A stretch of 64,000 nt of DNA, taken from NCBI GenBank assembly GCA_032622095.1, contig CP136064.1, forward strand, positions 111,650,004 through 111,714,003, read 5' to 3'. The notes beneath the pieces are model-generated. The model worked only from the letters and a program-made list of their open reading frames with translations, ran no database searches and had not been told where the DNA came from. Both the position numbers and the translations under genes were made by a program. Below, piece by piece: positions 13,149-25,680 of this stretch. Position 1 is the first letter of the stretch, and every line of letters begins with the position of its first letter. Source of the stretch: Siphonodentalium dalli. Taxonomy: Eukaryota; Mollusca; Scaphopoda; Gadilida; Siphonodentaliidae.

Positions 13149-13757
13149 GTGGTTAGGTGTATTATATTTTATTGCACACCCAATGGCTTATTTGTGCGAA
13201 ATACAGCAAAATACAGAGGAATTGAAACGTTCAATAAAAAAATGTGTATTGTTCTTGAACAATACAAACCTATTACGTCAACAACGTCACTAGCGACGTC
13301 AACTTTAACAGAAAATGTCTTCGCAAAATTATGGGGTATAGTCTACATTAAACACACGTTTGTTCAATTAAATACAACAATATCGACCTAGATGTTCGTA
13401 CGTTACAAGCCGCAACCTTCAGAGTGTGCAATAAACATAGAACAACACAGTTGTGTGAACATGCTAACGTTATTGCACTCGTTTGTTGTGCCGCAAGGTA
13501 AAACTCGAACCTCCGGTTCTCGTTTTACCATCGCGTCACAACAAACTCGTGCAATAATGTTAACCAGTTCACACACTTGTGTCGTTCTATCTATTTATTC
13601 CACACCCATTGACGTGATGCACATGTATTCAACGGAATCACAGCCATTGAGTACATATAAGTGTATACCTCTAGTGGAATACAAGCCGGAACTATTCTTG
13701 TTGACGTTGTCGCCAAGAAAGATGACGTACATTACGTCGATCATCCGCTTCCGGTGA
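13149..13757 (+). repeat. Long imperfect palindrome with an open frame through it
   Basis: An inverted repeat with arms of about 80-90 bp is centred near 13,513. The left arm (about 13,425-13,510) has GAACAACACAGTTGTGTGAAC, GTTATTGCACTCGTTTGTTG and GGTAAAAC. The right arm (about 13,516-13,605) has the complements. One frame is open from 13,149 to 13,757 apart from a single TAG at 13,389. I recognise no domain, and palindromes preserve open frames on both strands by symmetry, so I treat it as a foldback element rather than a gene. Confidence 0.65.
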
Positions 13758-14629
13758 TCCCCGCATAATTACTGGTTATTTGTCAGACCTAAATCACAAT
13801 AAAGGTAGCTATAGTAACAATGGATATGACATTCATGGATTGAACTTATCTGACTGAACGGTGTAGAATAAATACAGAACACAACTTGCGGACAGCGCAA
13901 AGTTATATTTCGCTCGAGCTATGGGTGATTATACAAAAAAGGCATAACACGCTGTCTCACTTATATAACACATCGATACGTTAATATTTTAGGCATTTTA
14001 TTGATTTCCCAAGGTTTAAAACGCATTCGTGTATCCATGCTAACATATTTCAACAGTTTTAGCATGCAAACATTGACATTGACACGAATATAGGGTTTTG
14101 AAAATAGCAAATACACCCAAAAACCGTGTCCCACCCAAGAAAATTGAAGGTATTCGAATTTTTTAACCCCATAAATTATCATAATTATTATGGAGTTTTA
14201 TTTCAAAATATTCCGTGTAGATAGAGGATTTTGTTCCTAAATATAGTTTTCTCAGTAGATTAAGCCCTTCTGAGAAAATTGCGACCATTTGAGTGTCTCC
14301 ACCTCAAATGTCATCACACAAACATCCACACGAAATCAATCACTAGAATTTACGGATCGCAACAAACGCACGTTTCGAGGAGAGAAGATTGAACAGAAAT
14401 TTGAGGTATGTTATCACATTTTCTCGAAGTCGACATAATAATCACTCGAAAATGCACCGTACTTTTATTCCCAATCATTACACAACACCCCGTCATTTTT
14501 TAGTCATTGATATTAAGTCGCTAGAATGTTTTTTTCTGTATGAAATCTCCGTTCATCCGCTCGATAATCTAGGCGGAAGAATTTGAGTCCACCATATTGG
14601 CAAGGGAGACAACCGAGAAGTACAGAAAT
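13758..14629. other. No feature seen
   Basis: AT-rich, no supported gene or repeat boundary. Confidence 0.5.
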
Positions 14630-14912
14630 GCCATTACACAAACTGCCATTACACAAACGGCCAGTTTCGTTGCCGTGTGTTTGCGCAATGATGGATTTGT
14701 TTGTGTTAAGTATATTGCAAATCTTTGAATACCGCTGTGGTTGAGACAGAATTATTTGGTGCAGGTAACTGCATCTATCAACGACAGAACGAAAGAGATA
14801 AATTACCTACATTTCCGATCGTTGTGTTACTTCATGTTTTTTTTCCAAATGGAGACATTTGTTCAGATTTCGTGTGTGTAATGTCGGCTTTTGTTTGTGT
14901 AATGGCACTCAA
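14630..14912. repeat. Inverted pair of GCCATTACACAAAC motifs
   Basis: GCCATTACACAAAC occurs twice at 14,629-14,660 and in inverted form (GTTTGTGTAATGGC) at about 14,893-14,907. This could be the remains of a small element about 280 bp long. The match is short, so confidence is low. Confidence 0.35.
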
Positions 14913-15188
14913 CGTCTTCCAAAGCTATGTTGTGCCCCAACGTATTTATATTTTGTTATCGAACTGGTGAGGATAGATACGGAACAACTACACATAATTA
15001 TTGTCAGATTTTTAAAATCCCGACTCTTGACGAATGTATATTACTTTTAAGATTGGTCAGTTAAAATCGGTTGTGTAATGACAAAATTATCATGGGGTGT
15101 AATTATAATGCACAAATGGTTTAGAACAAGATACACAATATATAATAATAACTCTGTACATAAATATACCAAATGTATATTAATAAAT

Positions 15189-15228
15189 ACTTTTATTGAC
15201 ACTTTTAATTTATACATATATAAATAAA

Positions 15229-15280
<52 letters not shown>

Positions 15281-15300
15281 TTAAAAGTGTCAATAAAAGT
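15189..15300. repeat. Perfect 20-bp inverted repeat around an (AT)n core
   Basis: ACTTTTATTGACACTTTTAA (15,189-15,208) is the exact complement of 15,281-15,300. The loop contains an AT dinucleotide run (15,231-15,278). This is a potential cruciform and a likely site of length instability. Confidence 0.9.
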
Positions 15301-15690
15301 AACGTAAACTTATATATAGCCTATATATATACATGTATGAAATAATATGCATAAATTGGTACAACATAAATTAAGATTCATATAACTAAAGTAAACGATG
15401 AATAATTATTGATAAATATGATAAATATACTTACTAGTTAGTGTTAAAAATGCTCTATGTAGGAAAAACACCTTATTTAAACGTTTGCAGTGGCCTAAAA
15501 TAATGCATTTGATTCGAGGAACCCACCCCGGGGATGCCTCTGTAATTACTATTGCATAAATAAAATAATGAAAGTTACACACTTTATAGTTTTATCTGTC
15601 CAATTACAATACACTACTATGATAAATATCATGGAAGTATAATAAAAAGATCATCACAGCCACTGATAGATGATTCGATATAAAACAGGA

Positions 15691-15708
15691 TTATTTCTCT
15701 ATTTTCAG
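15691..15708 (+). promoter_or_regulatory. Candidate splice acceptor before the 15.7-kb locus
   Basis: A pyrimidine-rich tract ending TTTCTCTATTTTCAG lies immediately before the ATG at 15,709. This suggests the ancestral gene had an upstream intron or 5' untranslated exon. No donor was identified. Confidence 0.4.
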
Positions 15709-17865
15709 ATGCCTCCAACCAAAGAGACAGTAACTGACTCAGCGCTGAGACATCGGAAATACACGGAGAATTTAAAAAAGGACCTGAACGTCACCAGCAG
15801 TACATTGAAGCCAAACGGAAAAAAATATAAAGAACGATGGGCTGTTGGGAAAATAAAATCGATAAAAGAACGAAGTGAAAGAGATCAAATATTGCAGCGC
15901 AGACGATGGAAAATTAACAGCAATAATTCAAGAAAGACACGAAAGACGATTATAGTGGCATTGGACACCACCACAGTGCCAACTTGATGCATCGGCTGAA
16001 CACGAAGGGAACAACTCTAGCCGGAGGAAACCTGGACGCCCTAAACAGCGAGACGCAGCTAAAACGAAAGCTTACAGAACGATTGCCAAACTACAGGGAA
16101 CAGTAGCAGCCAAAACTCGTGCGATCAGTCGAATCAAAAAGAGGTACCAACGACTAAAGAAGAGAATATGAAAATCTACCTTGCCCAGGACAGTAGCAGG
16201 TGAACAGTTGGAAGCAGCAGGGTGTTCCGGAGATAACTTTTCCAGGAATACTGAGGCTAAGTGCACGTTGATATTCCACAATGCTTTAATGCAAGACATT
16301 TCATCACTTCCGGCAACGAAAAGGAGGAAGCTATTGCAAGCCGTCCGTCTTGACATTGTACGAAAATATCGCCGCAAGAAGGGAATGACCCTGATGTTTG
16401 GAGTTGGACAGAAAGCGCAAAACCCGAAGAAAAAAGATCCTTTGTCACGCAGATGTAAACTGTTAAGTGCTGCAGTCCACAACTTTCTGGAGCGCGACGA
16501 CAATTCCAGAATCTCACCCAACAAAAGGGATCACGTTCGTAAGCAGCAGAAACGGTTTCTCATGCATAGTCTTAAAATGTTACACAAGAAATTCCTCTCA
16601 GAATGCCACCAAGATATGAAGCTAGCGTTGTCTTATTTCTGCAGAAACAGGCCCTCTCACTTACAGAAGCCAACCATAAAGGACCGCGAAATGTGTGTCT
16701 GCAAAAAGTGTGAGAATTTCAGGCTCATGATCGTGCGCATCAGAGCAGAAATGGTAACACAATTCAGTGACACCGAAGAGCTGTTGTTGTTCTCTTGTCT
16801 GCAGTGCAAATAATATGGACTGTACGAATGGCAAATGCAGAAAATGCGCACCAAAGGAAAATCTCAAATCAAAAGACATATCTGGAGACAAGCAAGTTGA
16901 ATGGGCGGAATGTAGAAAGGTTAACCATGTATATAGTGCGAAGGATGGCACCACGAAGACTACAAAACGGTCAATGAAGATAAAAAAAACAACATCACTT
17001 TCCAACCTCATAAAAGCTGCCAACAAATATTTGCCGACAATCACGAGCCATGTATATAGAGTATACCATCAGTACAGTGCAATCCAAACACCGAAAAACA
17101 ACTTGGATGCAAACAGCGCGCTGCTGCACTTTGACTTCAGCGAAAATTGGAACTGTAAATACCACAACGAGACAACGGATGTCCATTTTGGCGCGAGCCA
17201 ACAACAAGTAACACTTCATACTGGACTAATCTATACCATTTCTCGAATCGAAGGCTTTTGCACCTTCAAACATACATGAATCTTTCGGTGTGTGGCTCAC
17301 CTAAAACTAATTCTCCAGCACATCAAATCGAAGTACCCAAACATAATTCGCCTACACTTCGTCAGCGATAGTCCGACTTCACAGTATCGTAACAAATTTT
17401 CATTCTTCTTAATGTGCAAGGTACCTGAAGCCCTTGGTTTTGAAACAATAACGTGGAACTACCTAGAAGCCGGACACGGCAAGGGAGCTGCTGACGGTAT
17501 AGGCGCTGCTGTCAAGCGCGAGGGAGATAGAATAGTTTTGAGCGGCATTGACGTCCCTAGCACCGAAGTGCTATTCCAGAAACTCACCGAAAACAGGAAC
17601 ACGACAGTCAGCTACTTCTTCGTCAATGATAATGATATAAATAACATGAAAACAGAATTACCATTGGACCTCAAGGCTTTTCCCGGGACAATGTGTACGC
17701 ACCAAATTTGGCCATATAGCTCATCTCCCATTGGAACAACAATGGCGAGGAATTTCAGCTGGTATTGTCAAGTGCTCTATGATGAAATATGTGACTGTTA
17801 TAAACCAAAATTGTGGTGTCTATCCACAACAACAGTGTTAACTACCTCAAGTACACAACCATTTG

Positions 17866-18145
17866 CTGGCTCAGAGGAACCGCCACAGGAGAACGTTACA
17901 CCAACGGAGCAAGTTGCAGGTGAACATGTTGAGCCTGATTTTGAGGATTTGAATATCGGACTCGACATATATCCGGATCAAAGTAAGGACTCAAGTACAG
18001 AACCAGCTGCTGGCCCAGAAGACTGTGAAGAGCCACCACATGAGAACGTTTCACCATCAGAGCAAGTTGCAGGTGATCATAATGTTGAGCCTGATTTTGA
18101 GGATCTGAATATCGAAGTCGACATATATCCGGATCACAGTCACAT
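17866..18145 (+). repeat. In-frame tandem repeat of about 45 codons in the tail
   Basis: Two successive blocks encode EEPP(Q/H)ENV(T/S)P(T/S)EQVAG followed by VEPDFEDLNI and DIYPD. The duplication is in frame and acidic, and it precedes a lysine/arginine-rich segment with KKPKRERSKT that resembles a nuclear-localisation signal. The near-identical units imply a duplication shortly before decay. Confidence 0.8.
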
Positions 18146-18439
18146 TGAGATGAGCAACGTCAGTGGAGGTACTGAATCCGAGCCGAATGTGGTCAACATT
18201 CAGAGCACGGATGAAGAAGGCGGACAAGTTGTAAAGAAACCAAAAAGGGAACGAAGTAAAACTGAAAAAGTTGGTCCAGTTGTAAACGAACCAAAAAGGA
18301 CACGAAGTAAGACTAGAGATGATGCCAGCTCTGTAACAGTTGAAAAAACGACTAGAACAACAAAACGAAAGAGAACGGGAAAGCCTATAAATCAAAAACA
18401 GAAAAACAACACCACCGTTGAATATACACGTGACTCCGA

Positions 18440-18588
18440 ATAATCTCGTTTGCAATGTATTATACAGTCATTCGCGACCAGGTGAACAATGGATTCAGTG
18501 TGCATCGTGTCAGAAATGGGCACACGAGTTGTGTACGTCCGTTGATCCCCAAATGTCTGACATATACACCTGTGACTTATGCGAGTAG
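18440..18588 (+). pseudogene. PHD-like zinc-finger segment, C-terminal end of the locus
   Basis: Read in the frame after the stop at 18,441-18,443, the sequence gives LVC, GEQWIQCASCQKWAHELC and YTCDLCE then TAG at 18,586-18,588. The C-x2-C, W-x2-HE-x-C and C-x2-C spacing matches PHD-type fingers often fused to invertebrate transposase-like proteins. The second cysteine of the first pair is missing, consistent with decay. Confidence 0.65.
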
Positions 18589-18679
18589 ATCGACATAAAT
18601 GGCTTATCGACCTGCGGGTTGTATATGCTCTGAAACAAACACTTGCCAAAGTCATAATAAGTTTTGATGATCTTTTCAA

Positions 18680-19090
18680 TTTGTCGCAGACACTTTTTGT
18701 TTTCCATATAAGAAATAATCAAGTAGACCCAGACCCCTAGACCGATTTCAACCAAATTCGGTGTGGTGACTCGTGGTACCCTGGCGGAAGTTATAACGGC
18801 ATTAAATTTTCAAACTTTTGTTTAAAAAAAAAACAATTAAATAAATACAAAGACTCAAAAATTTAAATAAGCTCACTATGGGCCTATTTCAGAATTAAAT
18901 AAATGTAAAAATTTACGTTCATATTTGCAGACCAGATGTACGCTCTTTATATACATGTATGTCTCGCACCATCCAATAAAATAATGGGTATAAAGAAGTC
19001 CACTATGGACTTGGCTTATTATCAAATCTAATAAGTCGAATAGGAACCTATGTGAACATTTAGGTCCAAATGAGCGCAAATTGCACACAG
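18680..19090 (+). repeat. Dispersed repeat family A, copy 2
   Basis: This shares with 8036-8400 the core GGTGTGGTGACTCG, TACCCTGGCGGA and GTTATAACGGC, then CTCACTATGGGC-TATTTCA, then ACGCTCTTTA at 18,940-18,949. A second partial copy of the CCACTATGGAC module follows at about 19,000-19,080. It starts about 90 bp after the stop of the transposase-like relic. Confidence 0.7.
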
Positions 19091-19200
19091 GGGCCGCATG
19101 CCCCTAACGCACAAAAGGGCCGCATATCCCTATATGCAGGGACCGCAGGCCCCAACCAACGCTGAATAAAGGCTCCCTGCGGGAGCCTGTTTCAGCTAGT
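19088..19200. repeat. Cluster of short GC hairpins
   Basis: GGGGCCGCATGCCCC, GGGCCGCATATCCC and a perfect hairpin GGCTCC-CTGC-GGGAGCC occur within 110 bp. The local GC content contrasts with the surroundings. It could be the end of an element or a transcribed structure. Function is unknown. Confidence 0.5.
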
Positions 19201-21154
19201 AAAATATAATTTAACACTGCTTTCTGCTTTGTTCATTTGAATAAAAACAAAAATATGATATTTAAACTAGACCAATAAATACCACAAAATATCACTCTGT
19301 TATTGAAAAATTAAAAAACATATTTGGTGTCCCTCTTAAACATCGAAACTGTATATGAAATAAATGCATAGGAATTTCATTATCGAACAAAATGTAGCGT
19401 CTTTCTTGTAGAACTTCTTGTTTTAAATAAAAAGTGAAATAGGTTTAGTAAAAATAGGTCTACAACCCTGAATACGTCTTCAAAAGAAAAAGAAAATATA
19501 TGGAAAAACATGTGGATAGTTGTGGTACATGCGTCTACATTGGAACGGTATGTTGTGTTTCAGTGACGTGATCCAACACGAAAAACAGTATAGATATAAA
19601 ATTTACCAATATACATGGGACCAGACAATCACATATCTGATTCTGACCGAAAAAAATATCATATTTAGCGACAACTATTCGTGTTTTAAAATATGAATTT
19701 TTACATTTCGAAGAAAATATGAAGAAATAGTTGTGAATTAGACCACAAATATGTAGTCAAAACATGGGACAAACCCACCCGGAAAATCAGGATAGTCCTA
19801 CCCAAAATACATCCCGGGTCCGACCCAAAATACATCCCAGTCGGGTTGTCCCTGGGCCGGGTGGTCCCGATTCCCTACCGAAAGGGAGATTTGTAAGTCT
19901 TTGCGTCATGCCAAGTCCGTTTTCAGTTCTCCACAAATCTATTGATATATTCGGATCCACGTCAGGGACGGGATGTAACAAAAACATTAGGCCACAACAA
20001 TTGGATCAGTTGGCTTAAGAAAAATATATTGACGTGTGACGTAGTCCCACCTACACCTCTATACCACCACTTGATTCAGGGACCATACATATACATGCTA
20101 TACTATCCATATGCATATACGTAAGATGCAGACCCGACTGTCAGCGTTCGATTCCTTCACAGGAACCTCACATGTTACTTCCAATAGTGGCTATCACACA
20201 ATGCAGTCAGCTCTCCAAATATGGTCATGGAGTATGACCATAACAGAGGAATAAATCGAGAGGTGTATTACCAAACACCTCATTAAATATTCACCGAAAA
20301 CAACTAAATCGCTTCGTCGCGCGCGATAGTTACGGTAAATCGTTTGAATGCATCATTTGCATGTAGGTCACAAATACAATGTATATGAAATATTAAACAA
20401 AATTTGCTTAACATACACATGTAAGAGTTTTTCAAACTCATTTCATTGTCAAATATAATGTCAAGTGGAATGGTGTACGGAATTCCTAAATTCCCATAGC
20501 AATTGCGTTTAATTGAATTTCATTCTATAATTCCAGTTTGTGAGTTTTTTTTATCGTAGGGGGTACAAATTGTGGGCAAAGTGACTTAACAAGCTTGGTC
20601 TGCCTATTTGGAATGGATTGGGACCAAAAACTAACCAGACGATTTGCACTTCAGTTATCAGCCCTGTCGCTAAAGTCCTCCATCACCTTTTGTTATCGCG
20701 GCGACAAGTGAATGTGTCGCCTTCAAATATATGTAGGACATATACGCACGGATAAACCCCCTATTTGACAGCGACCTAATTATCCCGCTGGTTTGTCACA
20801 AAGCGAGAGATCCACGAAGCGTAATATCACTGCTGTGACAGCGACGTGGCCAGCAATACGGTCGTTTTCGGTGTTAATATAAAAAGAGACGCGCGCTTTA
20901 AACCGCTACCGACGAGAGAAAACGGCCGTAATAATCGTAATAATCGTCACAGGAATTTTATCCGGCGATCAATACAAAGGCTGTACCACGAATTGACTCG
21001 ATGCGGGAGGCTGCGGTGGATAAACACTTCCGTCCAATACCCACTCGTAACATCGGCTGTTCCATTATATTCCTCTGCTACACTAGTTTTTGCGAACGAG
21101 CAGTTTTATGAAACGATTGCCCGTTATTTTGCATATGTATAATCAATGGGTGTT
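19201..21154. other. No gene seen
   Basis: About 2 kb without a supported feature. A near-duplicate CCCAAAATACATCCC lies at about 19,800 and 19,825. An arginine-rich open frame at 20,846-21,142 begins with GTG and has no recognised domain, so it is not called. Confidence 0.5.
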
Positions 21155-21890
21155 TATCCAGCCTCTTCTCTCTCAACAAATTAATTGTCAACTCACTAAT
21201 TCTCTAGGTGGACTCTCCGACACATATGCGACATTTATATCCAGCCTCTTCTCTCTCAACCAATTAATTGTCAACTCACTAGTTCTCTAGGTGGTCTCTC
21301 CCACACATATGCGACATTTGTATCCAGCCTCTTCTCTCAACCAATTAATTACCAACTCACTAGTTCTTTAGGTGGACTCTCCCACACATATGCGACATTT
21401 ATATCCAGCCTCTTCTGTCTCAACCAATTAATTGTCAACTCACTAGTTCTCTAGGTGGACTCCACCACACATATGCGACATTTATATCCAGCCTCTTCTC
21501 TCTCAACCAATTAATTGTCAACTAACTAGTTCTCTAGGTGGTCTCTCCCACACATATGCGACATTTATATCCAGCCTCTTCTCTCAACCAATTAATTATC
21601 AACTCACTAGTTCTCTAGGTGAACTCTCCCACACATATGCGACATTTATATCCAGCCTCTTCTCTCTCAACCAATTAATTGTCAACTCACTAGTTCTCTA
21701 GGTGGACTCTCCCACACATATGCGACATTTGTATCCAGCCTCTTCTCTCTCAACCAATTAGCTGTCAACTCACTAGTTCTCCTGGTGGTCTCTCCCACAC
21801 ATTAGTATCCAGCCTCTTCTCTCTCAACCAATTAATTGTCAACTCACTAGTTCTCTTGGTGGTCTCTCCCACACATATGCGACATTTATA
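21155..21890. repeat. 82-bp minisatellite, about nine copies
   Basis: Each unit reads TATCCAGCCTCTTCTCTCTC, then AACCAATTAATTGTCAACTC, then ACTAGTTCTCTAGGTGG and CACACATATGCGACATTT. Units start near 21,157, 21,238, 21,320, 21,400, 21,483, 21,568, 21,648, 21,737 and 21,808. Copies are over 90 percent alike by eye, so the array is young. One unit lacks the CATATGCGACATTT segment. Confidence 0.95.
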
Positions 21891-23914
21891 GTAGGAACTT
21901 TTAGCTTAACCGCATCCGTTTGGGCGCTCGTCTCATGTTTAGTATATTATTGGGTTAAGCGTCGTTTCTGCCGCCACGTGACTGATTCGTCATCTTCTGT
22001 TAAACACAGCTCAACCAAACTTGCATGGTTTGGCAAAATATTATATCGTCGAGTTAAACCAACGTACATGCCTTTTGTGAATCTATCGACAGTACAAATC
22101 TGATAACTAAGATATCGAGTGTATCCAATAAATTGATAGTCTGTATATAGTAACGGGCATATCCACTCTGGATTGGTCTTTATCTTTAATTCAATGATTT
22201 TTTTTTTTTATTATGTCCAATTATCCCATATCAACAACGTTGCGATATTCAAAGTTAACACCCTTGAGATAGGAATTGTCCGGTTTCGGGTTAGTGCTGT
22301 CGAATAGGTTCCTGTTATCAGGGAAGAGTTTCACTAACACTCAAAGGTTTCATGACATAAGCTATGGGTGGATGTGCCTTCAATGCTTCAATGCATATAT
22401 ACAGTCATGTATATTAATATTACATATACTATATATTATATAATTATGAACCTGTTAAATGTGCTTTTTGTCATGTATTTGTATTTAAATTTGTATATCT
22501 CACATACCATATTTTATTGGTTTATTGAGATTAAAGATTTGAGTATATTGTTATCGGATTATATATGAGCGATATATATATGAAGCGCGGACATCAGTAA
22601 ATTATACGGAGGTAATAGCGATTGTTTCCTTTTTTGCGTTCTAAAACATTAAAGACGTTCGATACGTGAAATTGATGTTAGTTCCCGGGCGCTATGCCAC
22701 ATGGGGAATGTTTCATTCTACTAACATCGCCGAAAATTTCAAAGAAATCTACCATACCACTCCCTAGAAAACATCGTCTGAACTATGCTCAATTTGTAAA
22801 TATTTACATCTTGATTCCGGACGGAACTATAGGCGATAAATTTTACAAATGATTTCGCCATCGAGAGTCATTGCATTAATTAACATATAAGCATGCCGGT
22901 GTGTGTTGTCAATTTGGATTAGTATTCGTGAAAAATAACTACTTTGAGCAAGTTTATTCTCAAATTCTATTTTCTTGATCATGTATTTAAATTGTTATAC
23001 AATCAGATTAATGAGCGGAACTGTAAATAATCTCACTGAGGGATGTGTGCACGGTGCAATTATGGTATTTTGTGTCATATCACAATTCAACCATTCTCAC
23101 TCGAGCGTTGCATGCTCAAATATTTATGCGTTTCTACAGTTTGGGTTTTACAATTACCTCGTATATACCTCGCCAGTTTTTGAGACGACAGCGAATAATG
23201 AGAGATGATAATCATCCCTTTGATTATTTTCGACCAGGCATCAACTAGCGAAAGAAACTATGTTATCCAATTTCTGATACCTAAAGTTTCCAATTGATGG
23301 CAATTTTTTAAGAATTTCACGTTAATTACTGGTTGGAAATGTCCGACAAATTTCAACCTATTTCTGGGTAGAAATACTAAACTAACATTGTGTCAGACAT
23401 GCAATTTCCAAATGTTGAAAAGTTCGACCAAAGTTGGCGATGAGATACCACACCCCCTGTTGCGATGGCCTGTGGTCCAAATGGAGTTCCTCCGACTTGG
23501 AAATTTCGTTCTAGTTCAATGGGGTGCACTCAGTTGGTATTTCCAAGGCAGTATCTCAAACAGAAACCGTCTATTCACTCCATAGCACACACACAGTGAC
23601 GAGCAACGCGTGAAACTCGACTGGAGAGACATGTCGTTTCTCAGACCGATTCGAACTCAGTATGGCGGCACTCGTTTCCCCAATGTGAATATCGCCCCAC
23701 GTTGTTGTAAGCATGCACGAGTTAACGTTACTTGTAATTGAGGGCGTGCCAAGAACCATTATACTGATCTGCGTTCTGCCCCCTAGGTAACTGGGTATTT
23801 GGACTATATGCATGTACCTCATATAGTTGTCAATCAACTGGTCACCGAATGACCACAAACGCCACCTTAGACTCCGGTTTAACTAGCCTCCATATGTGGG
23901 TTTAGTCAGGCCTG
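21891..23914. other. No gene seen
   Basis: AT-rich sequence. A short block at 23,325-23,368 (ATTACTGGTTGGAAATGT ... TTCAACCTATTTC) is present inverted at about 60,350-60,397, marking a dispersed repeat fragment. Confidence 0.5.
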
Positions 23915-24290
23915 TCTACAATTATACATATGTTTTGATCTTCAACCGGTCTCAAAACCCACGGGAAATGATGGGTAGAAACATGAAAATACTACTGACT
24001 ATATTTGTACCGTCCCCTTCGATGTGTTTAAGTGTTAAAAATATGGCCATGACCAAGACAATTGCAAGAAAAAAACATCGCATGTGCACGGTGTTCCACC
24101 CCAGGCAAGGAGCACACAACCAAAAAAAAAACAGTGCTCAAGCTGTCTGGACGCACAATCAGGCTGACTCATAATATATCGTTCATGTCCCATTTTGGAC
24201 TATTCAATTAAAGTTCAGAAAATAAAAGCTTTGAAACAAGTCTCAAAACCAGACGATATGTCTCGAATAGCAGTTGGACATCGCACAATG
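23915..24290 (+). pseudogene. LINE ORF1 (gag-like, zinc-knuckle) relic
   Basis: Conceptual translation across frames gives TYVLIFNRSQNPREM, FVPSPSMC, KNYGHDQDNCKKK and, further on, CSSCLDAQSG, RSCP and KVQKIKALKQVSKPDDM. That order (a TxILTFNxP strand, IPSPxxC, C-x2-C-x4-H-x4-C type knuckles, then RSCPxxxxExKI and an IKA-QVS segment) is characteristic of ORF1 proteins of Jockey- and I-like non-LTR retrotransposons, which coat the element RNA. Several frame changes and a stop near 24,170 make it non-functional. No matching endonuclease or RT was found nearby. Confidence 0.55.
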
Positions 24291-25536
24291 TTGTGTGGTT
24301 ATGGCCCAATCGAAAATGCGATGATGCTGGAAGTCAGACAGTGTCGAAACAGTCGTCAGCGTATCGACTGCAACTCAAATGGAGTGAACCGATAATGCTT
24401 CTGTTCTTCTCCAGAAGCTGTATCACAGACCATGGCAGTTTGATATACATGTATGAGTTTGAAAAGATGCTTCAAAAGAACAGTTTACAGCGCCAACCGA
24501 TTCAACCCCAATCGACATACGACACAAGCAACAAGCAGTAACTGAATTAATGCATCCATATATTTAGATGTAACACTACGTCGGTAATCGATGAATTTGT
24601 AGTGGTACGTTCCCGTTTGGACGTATGCGATCATTTTATCGTATATACACTGGTAGCCCCAACCACACCCTGACCTGTGGCATGAACCATACATTCGCTC
24701 TTTTTCATCGTACTCATATTGTTGTCATTTCGTGTTTATGTTTTGTTATTATTGGAAACGGCGGCCAGTGTATAATCGTGTTGTATTACATGTGTAGTCA
24801 TGGAGTACGACCGTAATTGAAATACATCAATATGTGTAAGTATCTGATTATGGTGTCTAGCCCTCCCTTATATGAGGATATATTTTTGGTAATGTTGATT
24901 TGAATCCTTAATATTTTAATTATGTTATTTACATGTTAAAAACGTATTAAGGGCTCCATATATTTAAGTCTCCAGTTTATAAAATAACACAATTGGAACA
25001 ACAAGCGGCGCATAATAAACACATTTAATGATAAGTACAATTTGTTTCCATTAATGGCAAGAACAAATAGTATTTTATTTTTCGTATCTACCCATTTATC
25101 TTTTTGTAAGAAAGTGGCAACATAGCTGTCTATTATCTGACTAACAGATATCGATTAAATGTCATATAACATGCAGGCGTTCAACATGATATTCAGTGGT
25201 GTCGCATTCAATTATACAATTATTAAACCAATTTTTCTAGAGATGCCATTGTATAATGTTGATCAGAAATATAAATATTTGTAATTGTGTCACTCGAATT
25301 GTATAATTATCTTACCAATACCAACTCAAACATATACCTATTTACCTATATCGATGGGAAATCTTGGTAACTTGACGTTTATTGTTTGCTGCTGAGCATG
25401 TATTCCATCTATGTGCTAATTTTATGTGTTTTATATTATGTTTGCACACTGGTCAGTCGTTGAATTTATATCCCCGACTCTAAGCGAAAACATTTTCCCT
25501 TGTGCGCTTTTATTTGTACAGAGCTCGTTTTAGTTT
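24291..25536. other. No gene seen
   Basis: AT-rich sequence. It may contain the decayed continuation of the ORF1 relic up to about 24,540, but no motif supports that. Confidence 0.4.
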
Positions 25537-25546
25537 GCGCATGCGC
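25537..25546. promoter_or_regulatory. Palindromic GCGCATGCGC (NRF1-type motif)
   Basis: GCGCATGCGC matches the core of the NRF1 binding palindrome. It lies about 135 bp upstream of the open frame at 25,681. A single motif in an otherwise AT-rich region is weak promoter evidence. Confidence 0.3.
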
Positions 25547-25680
25547 CGTTATGGATACCGGTCAGACATTTAAAATCCTCAGAACTGTTTTGAATTATCA
25601 ATTTAAAATCTGTCTTCATAAAATCAAATATACGACGTAAACAACGACGAATTTGTATAGAAGCACTATATGACCTAATT

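Larger units (their letters stand above)
15709..18588 (+). pseudogene. Decayed transposase-like gene with C-terminal PHD-like finger
   Basis: A single protein-like locus spread over several frames. 15,709-15,987 encodes a basic N-terminus (MPPTKETV). 16,031-16,813 continues in another frame with a PGRPKQRD start, a basic coiled stretch and an in-frame TGA near 16,168, ending in C-x2-C motifs (CVCKKC). 16,767-17,279 gives SLVCSANNMDC and the core LLHFDFSENW-CKY with VHFGASQQQVTLHTG. 17,292-18,443 gives HFVSDSPTSQYRNK and LEAGHGKGAADG, then an acidic and lysine-rich tail. A further frame shift leads into the finger at 18,440-18,588. The conserved acidic residues in FDFSEN and VSDSPTSQYRNK suggest an RNase-H-like DDE transposase core. 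I recognise the motif set from large multicopy invertebrate proteins but cannot name the superfamily. At least four frame disruptions make it a relic. Confidence 0.7.

Noticed and set aside
6262-21890. Any of the tandem arrays as a CRISPR array
   Set aside because: Units are contiguous without unique spacers and the sequence is clearly eukaryotic.
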